A stretch of 64,000 nucleotides of DNA from Herpetosiphon llansteffanensis (GTDB lineage: Bacteria > Chloroflexota > Chloroflexia > Chloroflexales > Herpetosiphonaceae), in assembly GCF_003205875.1 (NCBI RefSeq), contig NZ_PUBZ01000083.1:26130-90129 (forward strand). Reading direction: 5' to 3'. A program made the translations under genes and the position numbers. Position 1 is the first letter of the stretch. Every line of letters begins with the position of its first letter. Below are positions 8,148 to 16,554 of the stretch, one piece after another. The notes beneath the pieces are model-generated. The model saw only the letters and a program-made list of their open reading frames with translations. It did not search any database and was not told the origin of the DNA.

Positions 8148-8257
8148 ATTGTATCTTGCTTTGCCTATCAGTTAATTACATTTATCGCCAAGATGCTATT
8201 CTCAACTGAATCAGGTAAAATAGCCATACATTGATTTTGTAATCGAAACGGAGTGCA

Positions 8258-9181
8258 ATGATGCAAGTTCCGCTGACGCAACTGAGCGATCAGATTGCCA
8301 TGATCGATAATGGCCTGCTGACAACCGATGGTTTTGGCGCTACCTATGTGGTACAAGGCGATCAGGTTGCTCTAATCGAAACTGGTACATCATTAACCGC
8401 CGAAGCAACCTTAGCTGGTTTGCAACAACTTGGAATCGACCCCGACGCAGTTGAACATATCCTCTTAACTCATGTCCACATGGATCACAGTGGTGGGGCG
8501 GGGATTTTGGCTCAACATTTGCCCAATGCCAAGGTCTATTTGCACTCGCTGACAGCTGCGCATTTGGCCGAGCCAAGCAAGCTGATGCGCAGCGTGGAGC
8601 GGGCCGTTGGCCCAATGTGGCAGGTTTATGGCACGATGCAGCCAATTGCCGCCGAACGGATTGTAGCTGCCGAGCATTTGAGCCTAAATCTCGGCAAAGA
8701 GATTGTGCTCGAAGCTGTGCCAACGCCTGGCCACTCGCCCGATCATCTCGCCTTTTGGGAAGCTCATTCGGGCACGCTGTGGGCTGGCGATTCAATTGGG
8801 ATTTTGATGAGTAGCTATAATCTCAATATGCCCGTAACCCCGCCACCAGCCTTCAATTTGGCCGATCAGCTGCAAGCCTTCCAAACTTTAGCCAACTATC
8901 CGATTCGCCAATTGTTGCCTTCGCACTTTGGCCCGACGGTTGCGCCGCCAGCCTTGGCAATCGAAGAAATGCACGAGCGTTTGGTCAAGATCGTGCGCGA
9001 TGTACGTGATAATCTGCATGCTGCTGAATTGCCAGTTGAGGCGATTGTTGAACGAGCTTTGCCGACCAAAGAGCCTGTTTCGCCAGCGCTCAATTTGGTG
9101 TTGTGGGGCAATTTGGCGATGAGTGTGCATGGCTTAAAACTGTTTTTTGATCGCAATCCGCAGGCAGTTGAATTGATTTAA
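8258..9181 (+). CDS. Metallo-beta-lactamase fold hydrolase
   Basis: A 307-residue enzyme with the dizinc motif THVHMDHSGG (His72, His74, Asp76, His77), a later metal His in TPGHSPDHL, an Asp in LWAGDSIG, and a final His in LLPSHFGP. The order and spacing match the MBL fold of the glyoxalase II/ quorum-quenching/ RNase Z-like broad family. The fold hydrolyses esters, thioesters or lactones; the C-terminal 90 residues do not identify a substrate. The protein is cytoplasmic, with no signal peptide. Two adjacent ATG codons (8258, 8261) could start it. It stands alone, between the rpmH promoter region and a convergent acyltransferase gene. Confidence 0.85.
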   Translation: MMQVPLTQLSDQIAMIDNGLLTTDGFGATYVVQGDQVALIETGTSLTAEATLAGLQQLGIDPDAVEHILLTHVHMDHSGGAGILAQHLPNAKVYLHSLTAAHLAEPSKLMRSVERAVGPMWQVYGTMQPIAAERIVAAEHLSLNLGKEIVLEAVPTPGHSPDHLAFWEAHSGTLWAGDSIGILMSSYNLNMPVTPPPAFNLADQLQAFQTLANYPIRQLLPSHFGPTVAPPALAIEEMHERLVKIVRDVRDNLHAAELPVEAIVERALPTKEPVSPALNLVLWGNLAMSVHGLKLFFDRNPQAVELI

Positions 9182-9187
9182 ATGCAG

Positions 9188-9216
9188 GAGCGCAGGATGA
9201 AGCTCATCCTGCGCTC
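9188..9216. terminator. Hairpin between convergent genes
   Basis: A perfect 13-bp stem (9188-9200 with 9204-9216) with a 3-nt loop, between the MBL gene stop (9181) and the acyltransferase stop (9223). No T-run, so terminator activity is likely but not certain. Confidence 0.65.
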
Positions 9217-9222
9217 TATTGC

Positions 9223-10515
9223 TTAATCGTTTAAGCTCAAAATTGTGTTCGAAATTTGCTCGCCCAAATCGCGGCGGCGTTGCAATAATTGGCTGGTGAG
9301 GTCTGGTTGGGTGAGGCGTAGCCACGAAGCGGCGGTTGCCTCGCGCACAGCGCGCCAGCGTTCGCTCCAGCGCAGGGCAATAAAGCCAAATAACGGGGCT
9401 AGTAGCAACACAATCAAGCCAGCTTGCCAAGTTGTCAACAAGCCAATGATTAGGCTGGTTACAATCCAGCCAATTGGTTGCAAAACCATGCCTGCAATCA
9501 ATTTAATTGTGCTCAACACTTCTAGCTCTTTGGTCATTCTGGTGGCGATGATGCCGCTGAGCCGATACATTGGGTAGCTGAGCAAAATGCCACATGCTGC
9601 CGGAATAAAAGCCAGCAATGTCCACAAAAATTTGCGCCAAAAGCGCCAACGGGTGGCCAAGGGCAATTGTGGTGCCCACGGGTCGGCGATGCCCAAAAGC
9701 CGCAAAGTGCGGGCGTAGCGTTGCGCTTTGGCCGCTAGGGTTGCTAATTGCACCCGTTCGGTTGGGGTGAGCGAGGTATAGGCTTCGCGGCCACTTGGGC
9801 GCTTGCGTCGTAAGCGATCGACCGTCCAGCCGACCATCACTGGTAGGCCACGTAATAGCTCGGCATTGCCAGCTTGGAACACCACGCCGCCCAAATGCTC
9901 AGCCATGCGTGTGGTCAAACTAGCAACTGCTTGTTCGCGCTCGGCCTCGGCATGCTGAAATTGATTAACGTTAATTGGTTTGCCAACTAATAAGAGTACT
10001 GAAGAACGAAAAATATGCTTATCTTCATACCACAAGCCAATTGGCACAATCTTCAAATCGAGTTGCCAATTGTGCTCGGCCTCTGCGCCTAAGGCAATTC
10101 GGGCGGCACCTGAACGCAACGGCAACAGATAGGCTTCTGAGTGTGATGTGCCTTCGGGAAACAAGGCTAAATGGTGTTGATCGGCGAGTAATTGACGGCA
10201 GCGGGCAAAGGTTTGTTCATTCAAATCGCGGGTATTGCTGCCCTCAGCTGCATCGCTTTGGCGATAAATTGGCAAAGCTCCAAACGCTTGCATCATCCAA
10301 CGGCCAATTGGATTGTTGAAAAAGGTATTTTTGGCCAAAAACGCGACCGGCTGGCCGAGAATCAACATTAACAACAATGGGTCGAGCAAGCCATTGGGGT
10401 GGTTGAGCACGAACATCACCCGCCCACGGGGCAACTGTTCTAAGCCTTCGACGGCGATGCGTGGGTAGTACAAACGTAAGAGGCGAAACACCAGCCAACG
10501 AACAAAACGACCCAT
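9223..10515 (-). CDS. PlsC-like glycerolipid acyltransferase
   Basis: A 430-residue protein with the acyltransferase catalytic motif FVLNHPNGLLDPLL (His39, Asp45; H-x5-D as in the GPT2/SCT1-like group rather than the usual H-x4-D) and LFPEGTSHS (EGT motif), residues about 119-127. It adds acyl groups to glycerol phosphate or lysophosphatidate in membrane lipid synthesis. The C-terminal half has about four membrane segments (about 295-390: LWTLLAFIPAACGILLSYP; GLIVLLLAPLFGFIALRW). That is twice the length of a basic PlsC, so the extra domain anchors it in the membrane. The promoter must lie in the 48-nt gap shared with the divergent gene at 10564. Confidence 0.85.
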   Translation of the reverse strand: MGRFVRWLVFRLLRLYYPRIAVEGLEQLPRGRVMFVLNHPNGLLDPLLLMLILGQPVAFLAKNTFFNNPIGRWMMQAFGALPIYRQSDAAEGSNTRDLNEQTFARCRQLLADQHHLALFPEGTSHSEAYLLPLRSGAARIALGAEAEHNWQLDLKIVPIGLWYEDKHIFRSSVLLLVGKPINVNQFQHAEAEREQAVASLTTRMAEHLGGVVFQAGNAELLRGLPVMVGWTVDRLRRKRPSGREAYTSLTPTERVQLATLAAKAQRYARTLRLLGIADPWAPQLPLATRWRFWRKFLWTLLAFIPAACGILLSYPMYRLSGIIATRMTKELEVLSTIKLIAGMVLQPIGWIVTSLIIGLLTTWQAGLIVLLLAPLFGFIALRWSERWRAVREATAASWLRLTQPDLTSQLLQRRRDLGEQISNTILSLND

Positions 10516-10563
10516 GAATGTCCCCCAAACTTCTGTGATACGATAGCTGCAAAGGAGGCAGTT

Positions 10564-11184
10564 ATGGATACCACCGAACTACGTGGCTTGCTTGCCAGTT
10601 TACCCCCAGCTGTGCTGCAAGCGCTAGAAAGCGGCGATAGCGTGGCGTTTGAAGCAGCTTTTGCCGCGATGCCGGTCGCACAACAAACCCTCGTTAGTCA
10701 ACAGCTTGAGCAATTTCAGCAGTTTCAGATTGAGCAAGCGCTTGATACCTATGCAGAAGCGCCAACCCTTGAGCAATTGATCGACCAACTTCCACTCGAT
10801 TTGCGCGAAGCGGTGTTGAATAACGATCAAGCCCAAATTCAAGCCTTGTATGATCGCTTAGAGCGCCATGAGCAAGACCAAATTGGTGAGTTATTGCTGA
10901 GCATTCAAATGCTGGTTGCCAAACAGAGTGATGCTGGCGGCGGAATGGATCTTGAAGATTTTACAAGTTTGCTTGATGCTATTGTAGCAGCAACTCATGA
11001 TCCTGCGCTACCACGGGCCGAACTACGTTTGACCTTGGCCGACCTTGAGAGCCTTGGTTGGCAACTGAGCAACCCAGTTGAGCAAATTTGGGCTGGCGAA
11101 CGCGACCAGCAACGCCTACTCTATGGCCTTGATGATCGCGACCGCGACCTGATTAATTATATTCTCGCAACACTCAAGCACTAA
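10564..11184 (+). CDS. Hypothetical protein, helical, Gln/Asp/Leu-rich
   Basis: A 206-residue soluble protein with a strong ribosome binding site (AAAGGAGGCAGTT ATG). It looks all-helical with two similar starts of repeats (ALESGDSVAFEAAFAAMP and AVLNNDQAQIQALYDRLE), so it may contain a weak internal duplication. No family was recognised, no signal peptide, no cysteines. It is divergent from the acyltransferase, and the next gene downstream is a Nif11-like peptide gene with its own promoter, so it is probably a single-gene unit. Confidence 0.7.
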   Translation: MDTTELRGLLASLPPAVLQALESGDSVAFEAAFAAMPVAQQTLVSQQLEQFQQFQIEQALDTYAEAPTLEQLIDQLPLDLREAVLNNDQAQIQALYDRLERHEQDQIGELLLSIQMLVAKQSDAGGGMDLEDFTSLLDAIVAATHDPALPRAELRLTLADLESLGWQLSNPVEQIWAGERDQQRLLYGLDDRDRDLINYILATLKH

Positions 11185-11285
11185 TATACGCAACATAACC
11201 AACAGATGATTGTACCCAAAGATACATTGCTTGATGTAGCTACGGCTTCGCTTGAACTGTAAGAATGGCTTGAACTGATAACCTA

Positions 11286-11313
11286 TTGCTAATATCCAAG
11301 ATCTTCATATAAT
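11286..11313 (+). promoter_or_regulatory. Promoter of the Nif11-like peptide gene
   Basis: TTGCTA (11286-11291), 16 bp, TATAAT (11308-11313), 35 nt upstream of the start codon. A near-consensus TGGAGGAA ribosome binding site precedes the ATG. Confidence 0.6.
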
Positions 11314-11348
11314 GATGGTCATCCAACATCCTACCCTGGAGGAACCGT

Positions 11349-11564
11349 ATGAGTTCAAAGCATAGCGATGAATTTCAACGCCTGATCGATCAAGCCACCT
11401 CGGACGAAGCCTTCCGTCAAGAACTGTTGGATAGCAGCGACATTGCTGCAACGCTTAAAAACCATGGCTTTGATTTAACTGATGATGAGCTGAAACAAGT
11501 CGAAACATCTGCAACTAATTATAAAGATACGAGTTTCCACCGAGGCGCAGCATTCTGGGGTTAA
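11349..11564 (+). CDS. Nif11/NHLP-like leader peptide, putative RiPP precursor
   Basis: A 71-residue small protein. Residues about 7-51 (EFQRLIDQATSDEAFRQELL, then ATLKNHGFDLTDDELKQV) resemble the leader domain of Nif11-like and Os1348-type natural-product precursors: alternating helix, then GFDLTDDEL as the conserved end. The C-terminal 20 residues (ETSATNYKDTSFHRGAAFWG) could be a core peptide; it has no Cys and ends in Trp-Gly. The strong ribosome binding site and own promoter suggest good expression. No radical SAM, LanM, YcaO or peptidase-ABC transporter is nearby, so a precursor role is inference; such domains also occur in non-precursor proteins. The neighbour downstream is a SpoIIE phosphatase. 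Confidence 0.65.
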   Translation: MSSKHSDEFQRLIDQATSDEAFRQELLDSSDIAATLKNHGFDLTDDELKQVETSATNYKDTSFHRGAAFWG

Positions 11565-11590
11565 TCCTTATCGATTGAAACCCTTTCTAT

Positions 11591-11619
11591 TGAGTCACAA
11601 TCACAACGGTTGTGACTCA
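11591..11619. repeat. Perfect hairpin before the phosphatase gene
   Basis: TGAGTCACAA and TTGTGACTCA form a perfect 10-bp stem with a 9-nt loop. It lies between the peptide gene and the phosphatase ATG (11630) and covers a possible GTG start at 11612. Could be a terminator without T-run, an operator, or a translation control. Confidence 0.6.
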
Positions 11620-11629
11620 GTACTATACT

Positions 11630-13018
11630 ATGGCCCAACAACATTTATCTGCACAAAACCGAGATCTTGAAATTCAAAGTACACTGCAACGAAAAGCAGT
11701 GTTTCTTCGTTACATCAATAAAACAATAATTTATATTCATTACTTTCTCTTAGCATATATATTTTTATTACTATTCAAGACATTAGATATTAAGTATATA
11801 TATTCAGTGTTGTATATATTATCGAGTATAGGTATACTAATTTATACAGATACGCTTCGAAAGAAAGGTAAGATAGATTTATCAGCTAAAATAATATCGA
11901 TCTTTATTAATGTACTTATTGCATTGACAATGCTTATTAATCTTCTTTCAGATTCGTTTGATACAGCGATTACATTTAGTTATGTTCTTAGCCTCTCGAT
12001 ATTAATCTCAGCTTTTATTGTAAATTCAAAATTTTCTATTATTCAAACTATTGTTAACATTATTTTTATTTTAGCTGTTTTTATACCTCGAAACGGTGTT
12101 TCTGCAATTATTCCAATCACTGGATTCTTAATCATGATTACTTTAATTGCTTGGCTCTACCAACGCACGCTTGATAATTCGATGATCTCGCTCCAAGAAG
12201 CCCGTCAACAATTGATGCAAGATACGCTGATTCGCCAAGAGTTGGCGATTGCGCGTAATTTGCAACAAGACCTCTACCCCAAGCCCCAACACTATAGCGA
12301 ATGCCTCGATATTGGCGCTTCGGTGCAGCCAGCACTTGAAACGAGCGGTGATTTGTATGATCTGATTCGTTTGAACGATGATGAAATTGCAATTATTGTC
12401 GGTGATGCAACTGGCAAGAGTGTTGCTGCGGCGATGGTTATGGCCATGACCCGCTCGATTATTCGCAGCGAGGCGCGGCGTTCGCGCAACCCCGGCCATG
12501 TGTTGCGCCATGTCAATGCAATTTTGCACGCCGACGATGCAGTTAATCAGATGATGACGGTTTGGTATGGGGTGCTCAATTTGCGCAATCATCAATTGCG
12601 ATTTGCCAATGCAGGACACCCGTTTCCACTCTTGCGGCGCAATGGCACGATTCAGGAATTAGAGGCCTTTGGCACGCCGCTGCGCTCAATTCGCAACTTC
12701 CCCTATGCCGAGCAAACCATCCAATTGCAAGCCAAAGATCGCTTGGTAGTTTATACCGATGGCGTAATTGAGACCATGAACGAGCAACGCGAGTTGTATA
12801 GTTTTGATCGCTGGTGTACCGCCGTGCGCGAGTTGGAAGCAGAAAATACCGCTAGCTTGATTGATGCCTATTGCGCAGATGTTGATCGCTTCCGTGGTGC
12901 TGCCCGCCAAGCAGACGACCTGACCTTGGTGATCGTTGATATTATTAAAGATCCTAGCGAGTTGATAACCCTTCCCGTCGCTGATACCACAACTGTTGTT
13001 GTAGGCGCTGATCAATAA
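11630..13018 (+). CDS. Membrane SpoIIE/RsbU-type serine phosphatase
   Basis: A 462-residue protein. The N-terminal 160 residues have about six hydrophobic segments (for example YIHYFLLAYIFLLLF; AITFSYVLSLSILISAFIV), and the C-terminal PP2C domain (about 210-450) has LARNLQQDLYPKP, GDLYDLI, IIVGDATGKSVAAAMVMAM, FANAGHPFP and RLVVYTDGVIE, matching PPM/SpoIIE-type phosphatases that remove phosphate from anti-sigma antagonists. A long linking helix (LQEARQQLMQDTLIRQELAIA) lies between. The start at 11630 (ATG) is preferred over a GTG at 11612, but neither has a clear ribosome binding site. The first 500 bp are much richer in AT than the rest, suggesting a later gene fusion. The 3' end overlaps the convergent gene by 65 nt. 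Confidence 0.85.
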   Translation: MAQQHLSAQNRDLEIQSTLQRKAVFLRYINKTIIYIHYFLLAYIFLLLFKTLDIKYIYSVLYILSSIGILIYTDTLRKKGKIDLSAKIISIFINVLIALTMLINLLSDSFDTAITFSYVLSLSILISAFIVNSKFSIIQTIVNIIFILAVFIPRNGVSAIIPITGFLIMITLIAWLYQRTLDNSMISLQEARQQLMQDTLIRQELAIARNLQQDLYPKPQHYSECLDIGASVQPALETSGDLYDLIRLNDDEIAIIVGDATGKSVAAAMVMAMTRSIIRSEARRSRNPGHVLRHVNAILHADDAVNQMMTVWYGVLNLRNHQLRFANAGHPFPLLRRNGTIQELEAFGTPLRSIRNFPYAEQTIQLQAKDRLVVYTDGVIETMNEQRELYSFDRWCTAVRELEAENTASLIDAYCADVDRFRGAARQADDLTLVIVDIIKDPSELITLPVADTTTVVVGADQ

Positions 13019-14321
13019 TCTGTGCATCAGGCCGCACTCCCAACACCGCTTGCACATACCAGGCACTAAATGTTGTTTGATCGTCGTTGCTTAGCAATTG
13101 GCCATTCGCTGGCTGTTGTTGCAGCAGCACGATTGCTTGATCGCGGCTTTGGGTTTGGCCCCGCAGCGAATAGTGCCAACCCAAGGGCAAGCAGATTAAC
13201 ATCAACATTGGCGCGAGCCAAATCCAACCTGCCAGCCTTGGCTTTTGTGCCAACCACACTACGCCCAAACCAAGCAGCCAACCAGCCAAGCCATGGATTG
13301 GCAAAAGATAGATTTGGGCATCAGCGCCGCCATAACTGATAGCCCAAAGCAGTGTTATCCCAGCCCAACCAATCAGCATCCAGCGTTGTGCTAGCGTAAT
13401 TTTTTGCCAGCCACAGCCAATTAACAGCGGCCCGACGATCCACCAATAGCTGGCCAGTAAATCACGAAATGCTAAAATGCAGCGTTGAAGTTGCTCGCTC
13501 AGTGGCACTGCGCCAACTAAATAGCGGTATTCACTAGCGCTGATGTGGCTGATTGCGCCAGCAAAACTGCGCCAATCGCCCCAACTTGCTTGCGGAACCG
13601 CCGCGCCACGCCATGGCAATACGAGATAGCTACTCACGCCAAGCAGCAGCATGAGCAAAAATAGCCCAATTTGCTGCCATTTAATCGGCCATTTGGCCTT
13701 AAACCACCACAAACCAAAGCCGACCAACCACGCAGCAACTGGTAGTTGCACACCCAACCCCAAGCCGCATACGAAGCCAAGCGCCGCCAGCGTACGCGTT
13801 TGTTGCCAGCACTGCCAACGCAGGCTGAGCCACAGCAAAAGCAGCTGAAACAAATTGGCCAACGCATACACTTCTACCACTAATGCTTGTTGCCAAATTC
13901 GTTGGCTCAAGCCAAAGCCCAAACCTGCGGCCAGCATTGCGCTCCAGCGGATCGAGCGTGGTTGTTCGCTGGCGCTTAATCCAACACATGCGGCTGCGAT
14001 GCCTGCACTCAAGGCCGTTACTAATCCACTCAATAGTGCTAAGCGCTGGGCTGGCTCGCCGCCAAACCAGTGGAGCGCAACTTCCCCAATCAGGAGGTAG
14101 GTTGGCGAGCCTGGTGGATGCGGCACTGCGCCAAACCAGAGTGCGGTTGCTAATTCGCCGCTGTCGCTGCTGCCATAAGCTGTGCTTATACTTGGGCTGC
14201 TCATCAGCCAATAGATTGGCAAGAGTAGGCCGACAATCAGCCAAGGCAAGGTCTGATCCATCCATTGGCGTGCTGGCTGCGTGATATAGTGTGACGATTG
14301 TTTTGCAGTTTGAGGATTCAT
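12954..14321 (-). CDS. DUF2723/TMEM260-like membrane protein
   Basis: A 455-residue protein with about ten hydrophobic segments. The N-terminal loop DSGELATALWFGAVPHPPGS, followed by PTYLLIG, is the diagnostic sequence of the DUF2723 (TMEM260-like) family, members of which are GT-C-like proteins; eukaryotic TMEM260 is a protein O-mannosyltransferase. That would make it a membrane glycosyltransferase using a lipid-linked sugar. The bacterial role is not proven. Its neighbours are two other glycosyltransferases (14328 and 15486), consistent with a glycan cluster. The 5' end overlaps no other gene; the 3' end overlaps the phosphatase gene by 65 nt. Confidence 0.82.
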   Translation of the reverse strand: MNPQTAKQSSHYITQPARQWMDQTLPWLIVGLLLPIYWLMSSPSISTAYGSSDSGELATALWFGAVPHPPGSPTYLLIGEVALHWFGGEPAQRLALLSGLVTALSAGIAAACVGLSASEQPRSIRWSAMLAAGLGFGLSQRIWQQALVVEVYALANLFQLLLLWLSLRWQCWQQTRTLAALGFVCGLGLGVQLPVAAWLVGFGLWWFKAKWPIKWQQIGLFLLMLLLGVSSYLVLPWRGAAVPQASWGDWRSFAGAISHISASEYRYLVGAVPLSEQLQRCILAFRDLLASYWWIVGPLLIGCGWQKITLAQRWMLIGWAGITLLWAISYGGADAQIYLLPIHGLAGWLLGLGVVWLAQKPRLAGWIWLAPMLMLICLPLGWHYSLRGQTQSRDQAIVLLQQQPANGQLLSNDDQTTFSAWYVQAVLGVRPDAQIIDQRLQQQLWYQRREGLSTR

Positions 14322-14327
14322 CGATCT

Positions 14328-15485
14328 ATGCTTCCTGTTGTGATTGGGCTTGGCTTAGGCTTGGCTTCGTTGATTTTATTGGTGCGTGATGCGCTGTTGC
14401 TCAAAAAGATTCCCCAAATTGAGCCACGCCCAGCACTTGAGCCGCTGCCAAGCATCGATGTATTGGTGCCAGCTCGTAATGAAGCGCACAATATCGGCCA
14501 TGTATTGCGTGGTATGGCGCTGCAAACCAGCAGCGATTGGCAACTGACCATTCTTGATGATCATTCGACCGACCAAACTAGCGCGATTGTAGCCGAAGTT
14601 GCGGCCCACGATCAACGAGTGCGCTTGTTGCACGGCCAAAGCTTGCCCGCTGGCTGGACTGGTAAATGCTGGGCTTGTTGGCAATTGGCCGAGGCCAGTT
14701 CGAGCGACTGGTTGTTGTTTCTTGATGCTGATACCAAGCCACAGCCTGCGATGTTGAGCCAAGCGTTGGCCTATGCTGAAGCAGAAAAGCTCGATTTGCT
14801 GACATTTTTGCCTTTTTCGGAGCTTGGCAGTTTTTGGGAAAAAACCTTGCTACCAGCGTTTTTCTCAATTATTCAGGCGGCCTATCCGGTGAGCAAAGTT
14901 AATACGCCTGGCTCTGGCGTTGTTTTAGCGAATGGCCAGTTTATTTTGGTGCGGCGCAGCGCCTACCTGCGCGCTGGCGGCCATGCAGCAGTGCGCGATC
15001 GGGTACTTGAGGATGTTGAATTAGCCCAAGCAATTGTGCGAGCCGGCGGTGTGATGAAGGCGGTGTATGCTGGCGAGTTGCTGCGAGTGCGCATGTACAC
15101 CAATGGCAGCGAGGTACGCGAGGGCTTGGTTAAGAATGCGATTGCTGGCTTGCGCAATGGCGGCGCACGCTCTTCGTGGGCTGGTTTTCGCCAGATTTTG
15201 GTTGGAGTTGTGCCATTTGGCTTGGGTTTGCTGAGCATGTGGGCTTGGCTGCGCCGCTGGACATTCTGGCCAAAACTCGTATTGAGTGGCATGGCTGTGT
15301 TGTTAAATGGCTTTGCATTTTGGAGTTGGGGCCGTTTTATGCAGCAATTATATGGCTTGTCGCGTCGCCATGCGCTGCTTTTTCCCTTGGGGATTGTCTG
15401 CTATATGCTGTTGGCGGCAGAAGCGGCATGGCGCATTTGGTCGGGGCGCGGCGTAACCTGGAAAGGCCGTACCTACAAAGAATAA
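14328..15485 (+). CDS. GT2 glycosyltransferase, HpnB/CrtQ/CruC-like
   Basis: A 385-residue protein. IDVLVPARNEAHNIGHVL and ILDDHSTDQT form the nucleotide-sugar site, FLDADTKPQP the DXD motif, LPAGWTGKCWACWQLA is typical of hopanoid/carotenoid type GT2 enzymes, and EDVELAQAIVRAGG carries the catalytic ED. Three C-terminal membrane segments (about 285-370). The family transfers sugars to lipids such as carotenoids or hopanoids at the membrane. In Chloroflexota the carotenoid-glycoside enzyme CruC belongs here, which makes a carotenoid acceptor possible, but sequence alone does not decide. The start is the ATG at 14328 because a longer frame would overlap the divergent gene. It converges on the GT4 gene with no gap. 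Confidence 0.8.
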   Translation: MLPVVIGLGLGLASLILLVRDALLLKKIPQIEPRPALEPLPSIDVLVPARNEAHNIGHVLRGMALQTSSDWQLTILDDHSTDQTSAIVAEVAAHDQRVRLLHGQSLPAGWTGKCWACWQLAEASSSDWLLFLDADTKPQPAMLSQALAYAEAEKLDLLTFLPFSELGSFWEKTLLPAFFSIIQAAYPVSKVNTPGSGVVLANGQFILVRRSAYLRAGGHAAVRDRVLEDVELAQAIVRAGGVMKAVYAGELLRVRMYTNGSEVREGLVKNAIAGLRNGGARSSWAGFRQILVGVVPFGLGLLSMWAWLRRWTFWPKLVLSGMAVLLNGFAFWSWGRFMQQLYGLSRRHALLFPLGIVCYMLLAAEAAWRIWSGRGVTWKGRTYKE

Positions 15486-16523
15486 TTAAGTTAAAACGAG
15501 CTGCTTGACGACATGCTCCCAGCGAATATTGGCAACCATTGCTGGGCCATTGCTACCAAGGTTGGCTGCCAAGTCGGGCGATTGCCAAAGTGCATCGAGC
15601 CGCGCAGCCATGGCCCGTGGCTCTGCGGGAGCGACAAATCCGGTTAGTCCATCGTGGATAAACTCTAAAACGGTGCCAGAATCTTGGGCTGTCAGCACTG
15701 GTTTGGCAGCCTCAAGCGCTTCGATCGTAGCAAAGCCAAAATCCTCGTCGATGGGGGCATAAAACACGGCGCGGGCATCAGCATACAAATCAATTAATGT
15801 TTGATCATCCATCCAGCCGCGAAACTCGACCCGTTGTTCTAGCCCCAATTGCTTGCTCAGGGCTTGGAGTTCGGCCATCGCTGGGCCACGGCCACCGATA
15901 ATCGCCTTGACTGGTTGTTCGGTGTAGGCCAGCGCATGCAGCAATAAATCGAGCCGTTTGGCCTGATCAAGCCGCGAAATGCTCAAAATATAGGGTTTGT
16001 AGCTGCCTTGGCGCAAGCGCCCGCTATAAATCGATGGTGGATAGAGCGGCGTACTGGCGAGGTCGTTGAAGCGTTGCAAGCGTTGGCTAACAATCTTGGA
16101 AATGCTAAAACGACGTTTGGCTTCAGCTAAGGCTTGGTGATCAAGCTTGGTTAATGTTCGTGCCAGTTGATCATCATCAGGTTGGCTGCCCCAATCGCTC
16201 CAGTTTGTGCCACGCCAATCGTAGAGTTGACGATGCTGATGCACCAACCAAACAACTTTTTTGGGGTGAGCAACCGCATATGAGGGGAATTTGGTACAGA
16301 TAACTTGATCGACAGGCCGATCTTCGACGTGGCTTAGATCGAGCATGCGCCAAGCCAACGCGCTATTCAGCAACTCGCGATGCGGCGTGCGGGTGAAGGG
16401 CAAGGCCACCAAATCGGCTTCGTGGCCTGCTTGACGTAAGGCGTTTACCAGCCCTTCGGCGAGCAATTCGGCCCCACCACGGGCAAAAGGCACTTGGGCT
16501 GTACAAACAAGAATCCGTTTCAT
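15486..16523 (-). CDS. GT4 family glycosyltransferase
   Basis: A 345-residue GT-B fold protein. N-terminal part: ILVCTAQVPFARGGAELLAEG (glycine-rich donor loop). C-terminal part: YILSISRLDQAKRLDLLLHA, IIGGRGPAMAEL, VEFRGWMDDQTLIDLYADAR and EDFGFATIEALEAAKPVLT, the GT4 E-x7-E motif region. It probably adds a sugar to a lipid-linked or surface glycan; acceptor and donor unknown. The gene ends directly next to the convergent GT2 gene and starts 30 nt downstream of the Nudix gene, in the same direction, so the two may share a transcript. Confidence 0.87.
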   Translation of the reverse strand: MKRILVCTAQVPFARGGAELLAEGLVNALRQAGHEADLVALPFTRTPHRELLNSALAWRMLDLSHVEDRPVDQVICTKFPSYAVAHPKKVVWLVHQHRQLYDWRGTNWSDWGSQPDDDQLARTLTKLDHQALAEAKRRFSISKIVSQRLQRFNDLASTPLYPPSIYSGRLRQGSYKPYILSISRLDQAKRLDLLLHALAYTEQPVKAIIGGRGPAMAELQALSKQLGLEQRVEFRGWMDDQTLIDLYADARAVFYAPIDEDFGFATIEALEAAKPVLTAQDSGTVLEFIHDGLTGFVAPAEPRAMAARLDALWQSPDLAANLGSNGPAMVANIRWEHVVKQLVLT

Positions 16524-16554
16524 TGGCTCTCAACGCTAAGTGATTAGGCCGCCA

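Noticed and set aside
8012..8257. Replication origin next to rpmH
   Set aside because: The rpmH-rnpA-yidD-yidC-jag block often lies by oriC, but no dnaA gene, no DnaA box cluster (TTATCCACA) and no AT-rich unwinding tract were found in this gap.
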